Source: Neurospora tetraspora
Lineage: Eukaryota > Ascomycota > Sordariomycetes > Sordariales > Sordariaceae
DNA: 64,000 bases
NCBI RefSeq assembly: GCF_033439725.1
Contig: NW_026944385.1
Coordinates: 2,389,001-2,453,000 of the forward strand
Reading direction: 5' to 3'
Below the pieces are notes generated by a model that worked only from the letters and a program-made list of their open reading frames with translations, had not been told where the DNA came from and made no database searches. Both the position numbers and the translations under genes were made by a program. Positions 10,952 to 22,070 of the stretch are shown here, one piece after another (position 1 is the stretch's first letter; each line of letters starts with the position of its first letter).

Positions 10952-13290
10952 CTACGAATACAGGTACTGCGACAAGTTGAGCCGCGGACGAGTTGCTGTC
11001 GTGCCCAAATCCGCTTCTCCATCACTCTCCGGAATGATCTGATCCTCGCTGCCCTGAAGGGGCATGTTCAGGGCTCTAACTTCAGCAAAGTCGACCAACG
11101 GCAACGGAACGGCGGCGGGATCCACCGGAAGTGAGCCGAGAGATTCGCTTGGCTTGCTCGATTTACGTGCGCGGACGCTGCTAGGAGGCGTGGCGCGGGG
11201 TGTAACTTGCTTCAGAGCCCGGGCTCCCATGCGTTGCAACGGAGTCAACATGGGGGTGCTTGGATTCAACGATGATCTACGCATCGCAGCAGGTCTCTCT
11301 TGGGTTGAGGAAGGTGTGGGTAGACCGTCGACAATGCGAGCACCGGGTTTACCTGGTTGATACGAGAATTGCCGGAGCCGAGGGCCCAGCGGGGTCTGGG
11401 ATTTCACAGTCTTCTTGGTGATGGCTTCTTGCGGTGATGATCCAGGGACTTCCACTTCGTCCTTGGCATCGCTGCTGGCATCAATGGCGGCAACTGGCAT
11501 CACAGGAAGAGACGGCTCCTCAAACTCTTGCTCCTCCTTCTCCTGAGACACTGGTTCAGAGGACGATGACTCCTCAACAAACTGAACCTTTCCGCTCCGA
11601 CGACGAGCCTTTGACGAACTCCATACAGCATCCGGAACGCTCCGGAAAGCTTCCTCGATAGAATCATCCGACATGATGAAAGACTCCGACTTCCTAGCTG
11701 CCGCCTTCTTCGCCTTGCTTTGAGGGAAGAACTTACTTTTCTCGGGGGTAGCAGTGACGGCATCTTCCGACACTGCGTCTGCACACAGTCGCGCTTTCTT
11801 TGGCGGTCTTGTGGAGATGGCAGGGTCAGTGTCCGTGAATACCTCGAATCCTGCTCCTGTTGTCTGTCGTCGGGATGTGACGCTGGATGTGTCGTCAAAC
11901 GAAGCCAGAAGCTTCGATATGGGCTCACTCTTGCGTCGGCTGTTTTGAGTTGTGTAGCGCCGAGTAGGAGCTGCCGATGTTCCCACATCCTCCACATACG
12001 GTCTCGGCAACGGAAATACGATAGGGCGAGGTTCGGTGGTCGCCTCTTGTTCACCATTGTCAGGCTCGACGTTGAAACAGTTGGGGTCCATCTCTCCGAG
12101 GGGAATCCGGCGGTCCTTGAAGTACTGGTCGATAGGCTTTCCCATTTTCTTGCCTTCACCGTAAGCGGAAGTGAAGACCTGGCTGATCCTTCTCTTGCTG
12201 GGGGAGGTTGCTGTGATAATGATTCGCTCCTTGGTGATCGGGTTAACATCACCAACAGCGATGGCGCGAGCTAGCTTGGCATCGATGGGTGCGCCGATGT
12301 ACGGCATAGTGTCGACATTGATAGACTCGTCGGGTTCTGTCAAGCACACCACCGCTTGCTTCTCTGGGCAAAACACGCGTTGGTAGATGAAAGTCAGTTC
12401 GGCCTGCTTAAACCTTTCGAGATAGTCATCGGGGACTCGGATTTTGCCGTCGAACTGGATCTTCTTGACGATACGCTCAGGCGTCTTGAGCTTTCGAATC
12501 ATGCGGTGCGCCGTCTTGAGACCCATGCTGGGAAGGCTGTCGAGGTAGTCGCAGCCGCTGAAGATGGCCATCTGGCGGAACTCGGCATCCGTCCATCCCG
12601 TCAAGGAGATCTCTCGGACAGCACAAAACTGGCTGCGGTTGATTTCGATACATTGTCCGTACTGATCCATCTTGGTTAAGAGGCGCTTAGCTCCAAAAAC
12701 CAACAAATCAGAATCCTCCGAAACAATGCCACTGATGATGCCCTGGCGCTCGAGGTAGATCAACTGTGCATCTGCTTCGTACGGCGCAACGACATATGGA
12801 ACATTGGCCTTTTTCAGCTCGTCGATCAGATGGCGGGCCATTTCTGGTGTGACGTCGATGGCCTTTTGGAGTTCAATGTGGGCTTGTGATGGTTTGCCGG
12901 CCTTGAGGAGTTCTAGGCCTGTCTTCCTGCTCGCCTCTCGTCTGCTCTCGCGGTCCAGTTCCGTCTTGGCCTTGCTGGGAAGATAGTCGCCGTCAAAGAC
13001 AACATAGGGCGTCACGCCAAAGTGCTTGAACATTTTGACGCGGTGCATCGCAAAGTCGACATATCTTTTTAGGGGTTATATATCAGCATTGAAGTCAGAC
13101 AGTGGATGATAGCCTCGACTGGAACCTACTTGCGGGTTGGCTTGCCTTGAGCCAAGTCAATGGCGCAAGCGATAGCACCTCGATGAAGCCATCCATAGCC
13201 GTCGATGCCCAGCGTTTCGCCCGCGTACTTCCTGAGTTCGGCAGGGCGGTGGATGGATTTTAGCAGGGGGAGAAGACCGTTGATGCCCAT
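10952..13290 (-). CDS. exo1: exonuclease 1 (XPG/Rad2 family 5'-3' exonuclease)
   Basis: Two exons, 13130-13290 and 10952-13064, give 757 aa. The first exon carries the XPG-N start MGINGLLPLLKSI and the catalytic Asp30 (GIDGYGW); exon 2 carries Asp78 (VVFDGD), the XPG-I acidic cluster (YEADAQLIYLE, then SEDSDLLVFG) and the helix-three-turn-helix (FSGCDYLDSLPSMGLKTA). About 400 C-terminal residues are Ser/Pro/basic-rich and disordered, as in other EXO1 proteins, where mismatch-repair partners bind. The enzyme resects DNA ends in double-strand-break repair and excises mismatches. The length and absence of the FEN1 C-terminal PCNA box, plus GINGLLP, separate it from FEN1 and XPG. All metal-binding residues I can place are intact. 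It is divergent to TMA16 across 1.4 kb. Confidence 0.96.
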
Positions 13291-14714
13291 CTTTGCTCCG
13301 GTGACGAAAACGCGTCACAGGCGCCTTGACAAGCGCGGCAGGTTGCAGCAACCGACAAGTTGAACAAAGGTTCACGCGACTGGCGAGGCCATGGAATTTT
13401 CCTCCCTGTTCAATGGCGGCAATTGCGGTGAGATATCGAATGCCGGGTGAATTGGTGATGATGCGGAGGCTATGTATGTATAAATGGGCGTAGTTCCTGC
13501 AGTCGAGGACGCGTGTATAAATCCGTACTGTGGTAGTATGCTGTGCGTTAATGCGAGTTGCAAATGATGTGCCAACCCACTGTTTTGTCGATGTTTTTGT
13601 TTTGTTTTGTTTCAAGGAGAGTACTTGAGCGAGCGATGGCGCGGTCCAGATATGGCTGAATGGTTGAAAGACGTGCAATTCTCACCAAGCCACTGGAGGA
13701 TTGGCGAGTTTGGAGGACGGAAATGCAACGACCTCGATTTGAAGCGAGGGAGGAAGGTGAGCTCGAGGTGGTTGCTGCGCACGGAAGAGGAAAGGTGAAG
13801 TTGCAAGTGTGAAGCAAATCTGGGCGGGGGACGACCTGACAAGGGCTGCTGCGGTCCCGTCTCGATAGGCGATAGGGCCGGTGAAGGGCAGGCAAAGGGC
13901 AAAAATTGGTGGTGGAATGGCAGGCACTGCCAAAGGTTCAGTTGCAAGTGCAAAGAATGGGAAAATGGAGCCGATCCACGCCTTCCCGCCCCGTAAAACG
14001 ACGTAAAATCGCCTGGGGTGGCAGGTTTTCCATTTCCAGAAAATGGAAGCGCGTACCGCGTCGTTACCCCCGCGACCAGACTGCCAGGCAACATGCCTGT
14101 CAATCGCTGATCCATCTGATATATGCGGGGCGTTCAGGGGCACCCAAGCACTGGCTCTGTTTGTGTACAAAACATAGAGCTTGGGACATGTACCTACAGG
14201 TACCTACCTTGACTCGACGAAGTGTCTTGCATGAGCTTGATTTACACCTCTGGACACCGGTTTTCAGCAATAAAAGAGGTATCTGAGTGCCGATTACTCT
14301 ATACTGCGATGAAGTGTGCATCTAAAGCCCCAAAGTGTAAATCTAGATACCTCAACTCTCGGACTTGAGAGCGGGTTGTGTAGGTACTGTGTAAGTACTT
14401 GGTGCCCTGATGGCAGCTCCCTTAGTTGCACTAACAGCTTGAACCACTGAGCTCACCGCCAAGACATTCAATTCTCCAATCGAACCCCACCCAAGCTGCA
14501 ACCACTTAAACGGTTGTCAGCGTCTAACGTTACCTGTAAACCTTATCGGTAGGTCCACCGTCCCCAGTGCTGGCCGCTTATCGAAAAATTCCATCCCAAC
14601 CGCCAAAGGGCAAGTCCCGTCCGTAGTGCAATTCACCTGTTGATATACGTACCTTGTTCACCACGGCAATAACCATCATCATCTTCCAACAATCATCGAC
14701 CTTTATTCTTCACC
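13291..14714. other. divergent promoter region, exo1 (-) / TMA16 (+)
   Basis: About 1.4 kb between two start codons. Minus-strand frames up to 173 codons occur (13157-13678 overlaps the exo1 first exon), but their translations show no family features. Expected content is two promoters and 5' UTRs. Confidence 0.55.
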
Positions 14715-15362
14715 ATGCCCAAGACTCTCGAAAAGGCACGCAAGGCCATTGCAAAGAAGAGGGGCGGTGCCATTGAAGCCCTCCACGCCAAGAGTCGCGA
14801 TTCCCGCCGTCTTCACAAGGCCCAGGTCCGCGATGATCGTCTCGTGAAGATGTCTGAGGCCAGGCGCAAGAGGGACCAGCCTTTGATCACCCGTATCGCC
14901 TTCTTCCAAGGGGCTACTCGTGAAAATGAGAACAAGCCGCTTGAGCTCCCTGCCATCCAGAAGAAGATTGCCGAGTGAGTGTTGACTGCGACTGTTGGAC
15001 AAACCATCTCTAACCATCCACCCAGATTCTGCCATCAACATGATGAGGAGTATGACGAAATGAAGAAGGCTCGTCGTCAGGGCAGGCCGCCTAGCGCCAA
15101 GGAGGATCTTTTGAGGATGAAGATGGAGGCGCTTCACAAGGAGGAGCGTGATGGTTTCTGTGAGTCCTCCTCTCTTCTCTTCTACGAGGGATAGCTTGTC
15201 GCTGACCATTTCACAGACTTGCCCGATCTTACCAATGAAAAGACCACTGAGATGTTGGATCGATGGGATGGCAACTGGGCCTTCCTCACCAACCTCACAT
15301 GGGTCAAGATCCAGGCCTCAGGAAGATCCGCGCCTGCCAGCTTCCCTCCTCAGACCAACTGA
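14715..15362 (+). CDS. TMA16, translation machinery-associated protein 16
   Basis: Three exons, 14715-14974, 15026-15159 and 15217-15362, give 179 aa, matching the yeast protein in length. The start MPKTLEKARKAIAKKRGG followed by a run of basic residues is characteristic. Exon 2 begins within IAEFCHQHDEEYDEM and exon 3 holds the conserved Trp-rich end (LDRWDGNWAFLTNLTWVKI). The family binds pre-60S ribosomes and associates with translation machinery; the function is inferred from the family. Introns are 51 and 57 bases, with clean GTGAGT donors. The C-terminus after TWVKI is Ser/Pro-rich and variable. Confidence 0.92.
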
Positions 15363-18300
15363 GAGCACATCGCCCCTTCTTTTTCCCATCTAACCAAGGA
15401 GATACCCAGAATGAGCGAGGCAGCTGGACCTCAACAAACATTAATGATACCCTTTCCAGCCCTTCAGTTCCAGTCCCAGTCCCAGTTGAACGCCAGCCGG
15501 CTACTCCTCCCGTCTCCCGCATTGCTCGTCACCCTGATGAGATGCCATGCGTCGTGCTACATAGCCGTGTCCACGAATGATATCGAAAGGTGGGCCAGAC
15601 AGAGATTTATTCATTCCTCACGAGCCTCATCAATCAACCTGTCACAAGCCACTCTACCTCTCCTACCTTACCCTATCCGCAATCCGTACCTTGCTTGCTT
15701 ACTACACCTTGAACAAACGCGGCTGCTGCCGTGACCCCTGGGTTCGATTATCGCTGTGCATACAAACTGCAGTTTCACCTTGTCCAAGCACCAGGCACCA
15801 GGCACCAAACGGCTCTCGGGCCCGAACCGATTGAAAGAGGGCTGAAGGGAGGAGACTCGAGAAGGAGGTGGGTGGGGTGGGAGCAACGTGTCGAGGACGC
15901 CATTTCATGCTGGGTTCAGTTACCGACAGCCTGTCCCAGCCAGCCAGCCCACACTCCCCGTCAACTCGGACAGTTCACCAGTTAGGGATGGAGAAAAGGG
16001 TTCATGGGAACTGGGAGAGAGAAAAGAAAACATGTTTCAGACCAGCCGAAGACTGTGCCCTGGGAAGGCTTGCTTACAGGGCTGCAGGTCTCCTACCGTG
16101 AGACCACGTGTGAGAGACATACCGGTAACAAAAAAAAAGTTGGAAGTGTGGAAATTAAAGAGGTGCATTGCCCCTGGAACCCGTCATGAGTCCTGCATAT
16201 AGAAAGAAGGACAAAAAAGCCCATTCTACACACAATGTCATACACTCCCTCAACGGCAACGCCCGATTCGACGATTTCTTACCTCCCTCGTCCCGGATCT
16301 TTTCATCCCGTCATTTGCAAAGTGATCGACAGCGACACCGAGTGTTCTAGTGCTTCGCTTCGTTCGGCGCCGCTCGGGAGAAGCTGCCAGTTGATGCTGT
16401 ACAACACTACGTAGCTCGTGGGCATAAAGCAACGCTAAGCTAGATCCTACTTTTCCCTCCTTCCTCAATCCCCCTCTCCCGCACCCAAGTGTGGCGGGCG
16501 GAAACAGTCAGAGAGGAGGGAGGGACTCATCGATATGCACCTGAAAAGCAGGTAGCCGTGGGCGGTTTGGTATTATTCCCCCCCTTGGCTCGTTGGCTGC
16601 CCCTTGGCTGCCCCCTGGCTTTACCGGTATTCCACATGTCCTGCACGTTGCCATGGACCGGGCTCGGGGGGGGCGGTCTCACCGGAGTTCGGAGAGCCCT
16701 GGCTAGGGTTCTCCTGGGAACTTAGAGACTCGTCAATACTCGGAGCGGTTTGGTTGTTCTGTTTCCCTATAGGGTGGAATATGATTTGGGATGAGGGATG
16801 AGATAGGACTTTGTTACTTGGCTGCAGTTTCAAGGTCCAGGTATGTATGTATGTAAATTTGTCGTTGCGGTTGCCCAAGTCTTCCATTCAGGCGCGCTAG
16901 GGAGAGAGAGAGAGGTTATTCGGTGTTACACACAGGAGGAGGGCCGGGGAAAAAGAAGAAGAAGGAAGAAACCCTACCTAGGTACACTACCATTTTCTTG
17001 GCAGGGCTTGCAAGACAGGTGAAAAAAGAACATGGTACAGCATGGCATGACATTGAAGCAGGGTAAATAAACTCTTTGGTTCGAAAGTCTCAAAATATCT
17101 CAACTTGAACAAAACCGCCCATCTGTTTTGGGAGCGGGTTGCAGAACTGTAGGCCTGGTACTTTCAGAACTCTATAGAGGTAGCTAGATCCATTCTTTCT
17201 CAGTCCTCTTCTTCTGCCCCCTTCCCCTCATCATCTAGTTCATCTAGGGTAGTTCTATCGATTGGCTCGATCTTTCCTCCATTCCTGGACTACTACATAC
17301 TCCATGTGCAAGTAGCTAGCCGCGGCGAGGGAAATGGGGTGAGGAAAGGGAAGGGAAGGGAAGCACGAGCCCCAAGCAAGCAAGCAGCTAGCCCACCCAC
17401 CCGCTAAGGTACGCCAATAGCTGGTCGATCAAGTTATGGTGGATAAGAAGGGACGGGAGTTGTGTTAGGTTGTACGTTTTCCCTATAGATAGAAAGAAAG
17501 GGGGGTACAAGATGAGGGGAAAGGTGAACGACAGACAGACAGGTCGGGTAGTGGTAACAGAGGATGATGATATTGATGGGGATAGGTAGACGGAGGGACG
17601 ACGAACCGGCAGGCAAGGAGAACCATTAACGCACACATGATGAGTACGTAGTACACTTGTTGGTGAATTTAACGAGAGCGAGAAAAAGAGAAGAGGCCCA
17701 AATTCATTGGACCCAGGAAGTAAACTCGTCGGGAGTAATTTTGGTCGGGGAGGAAGCTCGAGGCTTGATGCATGAGACAGACATGTGCAGTTGGACACTG
17801 CTACAAAATAGCCGGACACGCAAGATTTGATAGGGTGACGAGCGTTCGTTTGGTTGCTTTTTTACCTCTTCCCGACACTAGAAAGAGGTAACAGAACGCA
17901 TGGCAATCTGCTCGATCTCTGACCGGTAAGTAGGTAGACAAGAAAAAACTTGATTGGCAGGAGAAGAGTGAGTGGATGGATGTTTTTGTGTACTGGTAAA
18001 CGTCCATGGCCATTCAGCGGCGGATACTTTTAAGCTGAGGTTGCACAAGACTCAAGATATTCAATCCAGACCCTACAGACCAGACCCTTTCCCGTCTACG
18101 CCATACAGCCACCTTCGATGCCACACATGCTGACATCCATCCATTCCCCGTTCCAAAAACCTCTTCCCTCCTCGAGTGGAGGAGGAGTGTGTGTCGTGCG
18201 ATTGGAGTAACCATTCAACATGTCTACCAATCGTGAAACCCACTATGTAATGTATGGCTTGCCGGAGCTGCACTGCTACTGCTACCTTCCACCCCAATGG

Positions 18301-19208
18301 CCACCACCACACAACCACAACGGGCACGACAGACAGACGGACGGACGACACGCGCGAGACATACAAGACACACGGGAAGTAAATCCTGGACTGGACTGAC
18401 GTCGAGTCCATCCTATCATCCATTGCATCCATCCATGTCATGTTCCGGTGGGCTTTGACTCTCTCGTCCTCCCCAAGTTAGTTGGAAGTAACCGACAAGC
18501 CGACAACCGACAAACCGACAAGCAAACCCCAGGTTTCCCAAAATGATATAAAGTAGTACGTCAGTCCCCTACCTACTTCTTGGGTAGAAAAAAAAGCCGA
18601 CAAAACCTTTCATGGGCGACCCTTGGATGTCTGAAACAGACTAAATCGTTCTTTTTGTTTTCCATTTCGATCTTTCCATGCTTCCATGCACTTTGGTAGG
18701 GTTGCGGATTACCTAGGTACACCATCACCACGAGGCACTCGCATTAAGCACACCTGTTGCACCTGTTGCACCGGAGAGAATTAGACGCTGGTTTTGTCTC
18801 GGCCAGTGTGTGTGCTTCGACTTTCGGTTATACCGAGGACGGTTTCCTGGGTCGACGATATATAGGTGTTGGTGGTGATTCCAACGTTTATGAGTTTGGC
18901 AAGACGTCAGCGAGTATTTAAAACAAAACAGAGGCTTCGAAAACCGAGAAACATCCCCACTTGGACTTACAAGGTTGAATACCACCACCACTCGTTCTCG
19001 AACCTCACTCCAAACAATCTCCACGTGGGTACTAGCTCTTCTCCAGTCCTATCTACATCACCATCATCCATCTAACCACTTGCCTAGTATCCGCCACAAT
19101 CTCACACATCTTTTCGACCACCCTCTTGGTTAACTTGACCGGGTACACATCACCAACCAGAAACCAAAGACCAAAGACCAAAAAACCAAAAACCCAAGAC
19201 CAAAAAAA
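15363..19208. other. 3.8 kb gap without a convincing gene
   Basis: The longest non-coding stretch in the window. The first few hundred bases are the TMA16 3' UTR. The rest has short overlapping frames (up to 143 codons, 17388-17819 minus), polypurine/polypyrimidine tracts, a GA run near 16903, TATG units near 16841, and a tandem CCGACAA-type repeat at about 18491-18521. The last part should be a long promoter or 5' leader for the gene at 19209. I cannot exclude a non-coding RNA. Confidence 0.55.
18491..18521 (+). repeat. short tandem repeat of CCGACAA-like units
   Basis: About four imperfect 7-8 base units with the core CCGACAA occur back to back in the gap upstream of the 19209 gene. Such arrays can bind factors repeatedly or simply be slippage products; nothing more can be said. 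Confidence 0.7.
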
Positions 19209-19829
19209 ATGTGCACCTACAAAACCCACATCCGCGTCTGCCGCCGCTGCAGCAGCGAGGACACAGTCCTCATCTCCGAACAGCTCTGCTCCGTGGCCAA
19301 GAACAGCGGCAGCGGCATCTTTGGCTCTTGCCTCTCTGGCGTTTCCAGTCAACGAGATCAGACGGGGTACAAGTGCTGGCAATGCCAGGACGAAACAACA
19401 ACCTCCTCGGCATCCCGGTCTCGAAGCAGTAGTGGTAGTGGAAGTAACAGCCCGAATAGCAGCACAGGAGGCGGAGGGGGAAGAAGAAGGGGGAGCAGTG
19501 TTAGTGTTGGTGTACCCATTGGGCCACAGGGTGTGAACTCCATGTATGGATACAACAACAACAACTACCACTATGGAGTTATGGGGGGTGGTGGTGGTGT
19601 TCATAATAGGGGGCAACAGCAGCAGCAGCAGAGACGGATCTCGGTATCAGGTCAGGCGACGACGGCATCGATGATGATGCAAGGACAAGGGAGGGAGTAT
19701 GTGCCAGTGCCGCCGGTACCTTTATCGGTATCAGAGCAACAGGAACAACAACAGGATTTGGAGAGGAGGTTGAGGAGAATGGGGAAGATGAAGGCTGATT
19801 TGAGGAGGTATGATGGGCGGTTCATATAG
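19209..19829 (+). CDS. small Cys-motif protein, low-complexity tail, function unknown
   Basis: A single-exon frame of 206 codons. I do not recognise a named family. The N-terminal 60 residues hold paired cysteines spaced like a zinc ribbon: MCTYKTHIRVCRRCSSED, then LCSVAKN, and YKCWQCQDE, a CxxC pair near residues 11-14 and 56-59. The rest is Ser/Gly/Asn/Gln-rich with a poly-Gln run (GQQQQQQRR) and a basic, possibly helical end (LERRLRRMGKMKADLRRYDG). Conserved short N-terminal Cys proteins with a low-complexity tail are common in Sordariomycetes and are mostly uncharacterised. The start is preceded by an A-rich leader (CCAAAAAAAATG), a good fungal context. The long upstream gap suggests heavy regulation. 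Zinc binding is an inference. Confidence 0.7.
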   Translation: MCTYKTHIRVCRRCSSEDTVLISEQLCSVAKNSGSGIFGSCLSGVSSQRDQTGYKCWQCQDETTTSSASRSRSSSGSGSNSPNSSTGGGGGRRRGSSVSVGVPIGPQGVNSMYGYNNNNYHYGVMGGGGGVHNRGQQQQQQRRISVSGQATTASMMMQGQGREYVPVPPVPLSVSEQQEQQQDLERRLRRMGKMKADLRRYDGRFI

Positions 19830-20484
19830 ATGAGATTCTCTTACTGGCATTGGCTATGGCGTTCGTTGTATCCGAGGCATTCAAGGCACTTGATCCCTGG
19901 AAGCAGAATGCTGTGAGAGTGGGGTCTGGACCCTGAAAATGTTGGACGCTAAAGGTAGAATGGCTAGAGGTTATAAGTGTGTTAAAGACATGGCCGTGAG
20001 GAAAAGGGTAGTTTCGAATAGAAGGAAGTAAACTTTTCATCAACAATGGTCATCGGGAGGTGAAGTGAGAGCAGAAGAGGTCGCCGTCGATACTACGGAG
20101 AACAACTGAAGACAAAGTTTTAGTGGGCCCAAAGCGTCATTGTGGGGGAGCTCCCGCCAAGAGGAGCTTATCGGTTGACGCTATGCTTTATCGGTGGGGC
20201 TCTTATCGATTGAGCCGGGGTCCCATGGTCTGTGCTCGGAATTTTCTGCGCCAGCGACGGAGCTTTTGAAGATTTCTGGGGACCAGCTGCTCTCAGGTTC
20301 GTGGAGCTCTCGGCGGATCCATCGAGCCATTGTGGATTGTCATCGAATTCCTCCATCACTCCCGTTCTCTTTTCGTCTCTTCACTCACTCGACAACACTC
20401 CAGTCCTCTTTCCCAACGCGCAACAACACGATCGGACCCAAACATCCGATCCATAGTCAACAACCCCCCACCAAATCCGTCAAC
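19830..20484. other. intergenic, MAM33 promoter
   Basis: About 650 bases between two plus-strand genes. It ends in a CT/CA-rich leader just before the MAM33 start. No coding frame is supported. Confidence 0.55.
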
Positions 20485-21371
20485 ATGATGTCTCTTCGTG
20501 CTGTCGCGCGCACCGCTGCGCCCCGTGCTCTCCGCGCCGTCTCTGCTTCTCCCATCACTCTCGGCCGCGCCACCGTCCGCGCTACCAGCAACGTCCTCAG
20601 GACTCAGCTCCCCCAGAAGGCTTTCTCTACCACCGTCTTCCGCGCTGCCGCTACCGAGATCGACTCTGAGCTCTCCGAGAAGCTCTCCACCGAGATTGGC
20701 TACGAGCAGGACATTGCCTCCAACGAGCCCGTTCCCGCCACCGTCAAGGACTTCCTTGAGAACGGCCCCTTTGAGCTCGTCGACACCCCCGGCAAGGAGG
20801 ATGTTGTCCTGAAGCGCACCTTTGGCAACGAGCAGTAAGTTTAATCCTCAGCAACTGTTAGCAGTCACAGCTTGAGTACTGACCCGTATACCCCAGGATC
20901 ACCATCTCCTTCTCCATCGCCGACCTCCAGAACTACGAGCCTGGCATGTTCGACGAGGACCCGGCTCTCGGTGACGAGGAGGGTGCCCAGAACGAGGAGG
21001 ACATGGGTGAGGACGGCGGCGCTCCCGTCCGTCTCAACATTGTCATTGAGAAGCCCAGCAAGGGTGCCCTCAACATCGACGCCGTTGCCCAGGACGGCTC
21101 CATCGTTGTCGACAACATGTTCTACTACCACGACGCCAAGCTCGCTCACGGTGACAGCGCCGAGACCCAGCACGCTGCCCAGGCCGTCTACCCCGGCCCT
21201 CCCTTCGGTACCCTCGATGAGGATCTCCAGGTCCTTATGGAGCGCTACCTCGAGGACCGTGGCATCAACCAGGCCCTTGCCCTCTTCGTTCCCGACTACC
21301 TTGACATGAAGGAGCAGAAGGAGTACCTCAGGTGGCTCAACAACCTCAAGGGCTTCGTTGATGCCGAATAA
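20485..21371 (+). CDS. MAM33 / p32 (C1QBP) mitochondrial matrix protein
   Basis: Two exons, 20485-20834 and 20897-21371, give 274 aa, the usual length. The N-terminus (MMSLRAVARTAAPRALRAVS) is Arg/Ala/Ser-rich and lacks acidic residues for about 50 residues, a clear mitochondrial presequence. The mature protein is acidic, with the MAM33 fold: a helix, seven beta strands (ITISFSIADL; VRLNIVIEKP) and the C-terminal helices (LDEDLQVLMERYLEDRGINQ, then LALFVPDYLDMKEQKEYLRW). The family forms a doughnut-shaped trimer in the matrix and supports mitochondrial ribosome function and respiration. Two ATGs are adjacent (20485 and 20488); the first is taken. Codon use is strongly C-ending, as in highly expressed genes. 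Confidence 0.95.
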
Positions 21372-22066
21372 ATGGGGAGAGATGAGATGCTGTGACGAGG
21401 ACGGAAAAAGTTAAAAAGGAGAAGGAGAGGATTTGAAGCTGCGGGACGGCTTTTTGGACCCGCAGCTGATGTATGACATGTACCTGTAATTATATCGCTA
21501 TGTTTATACCACGACTCAATACCAATTTGTATAATGCAACAGAAGCCGGCGGGAATAGATTGTGCGCGGACGAAGCTGCTGTTTGAGAGGGTCAAAATCC
21601 AGGTGGACAAGGCTGTTTCTAACCGAGATACCACCAGAATTGTGATTGCAAAAGGTCCAAGTCATTATGGTGGTATGGCACGGCTTGCCCCTTCCAGTTC
21701 CAAGCCATGTTAAGGTACCCCTGGAAGCCAGCGGCCCTGCCATTGGTTGAATGGGGGGTCATTGACTTCAGCCCAGCTGAATCCAACTTCAACTCTCTCT
21801 CCGTCTTACATCTTTTGAAACAACATCTTTCTCTATTACAATGTGTTTGTGATATCCCCTCGTTTTTATCAATCGCTGTGTCGGTTCCGAGGATTCCGGC
21901 CACACTCACTTGCATCTTTGCTCTCAATTCACACAGTCACCGAGACCAAATATTCTCATTGTGGAGAACATCTTTCCCCAGAACTCCGTTAAACGGCAGA
22001 CGAGCACTCAGGACATACATTGCCATTACAAACGCCCCAAATATCAACAATTGATATGAATACAAC
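21372..22066. other. intergenic, MAM33 3' UTR and LCCL-gene promoter
   Basis: About 700 bases. Short minus-strand frames here are not supported. The final bases include a four-codon upstream frame described separately. Confidence 0.55.
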
Positions 22067-22070
22067 ATGA
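22056..22070 (+). promoter_or_regulatory. four-codon upstream ORF overlapping the LCCL start codon (ATGA)
   Basis: ATG at 22056 opens a frame of four codons that ends in TGA at 22068-22070. That stop overlaps the main start ATG at 22067 in an ATGA quartet. If transcripts begin upstream, ribosomes ending the tiny frame would stop on the main start codon. Confidence 0.5.
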
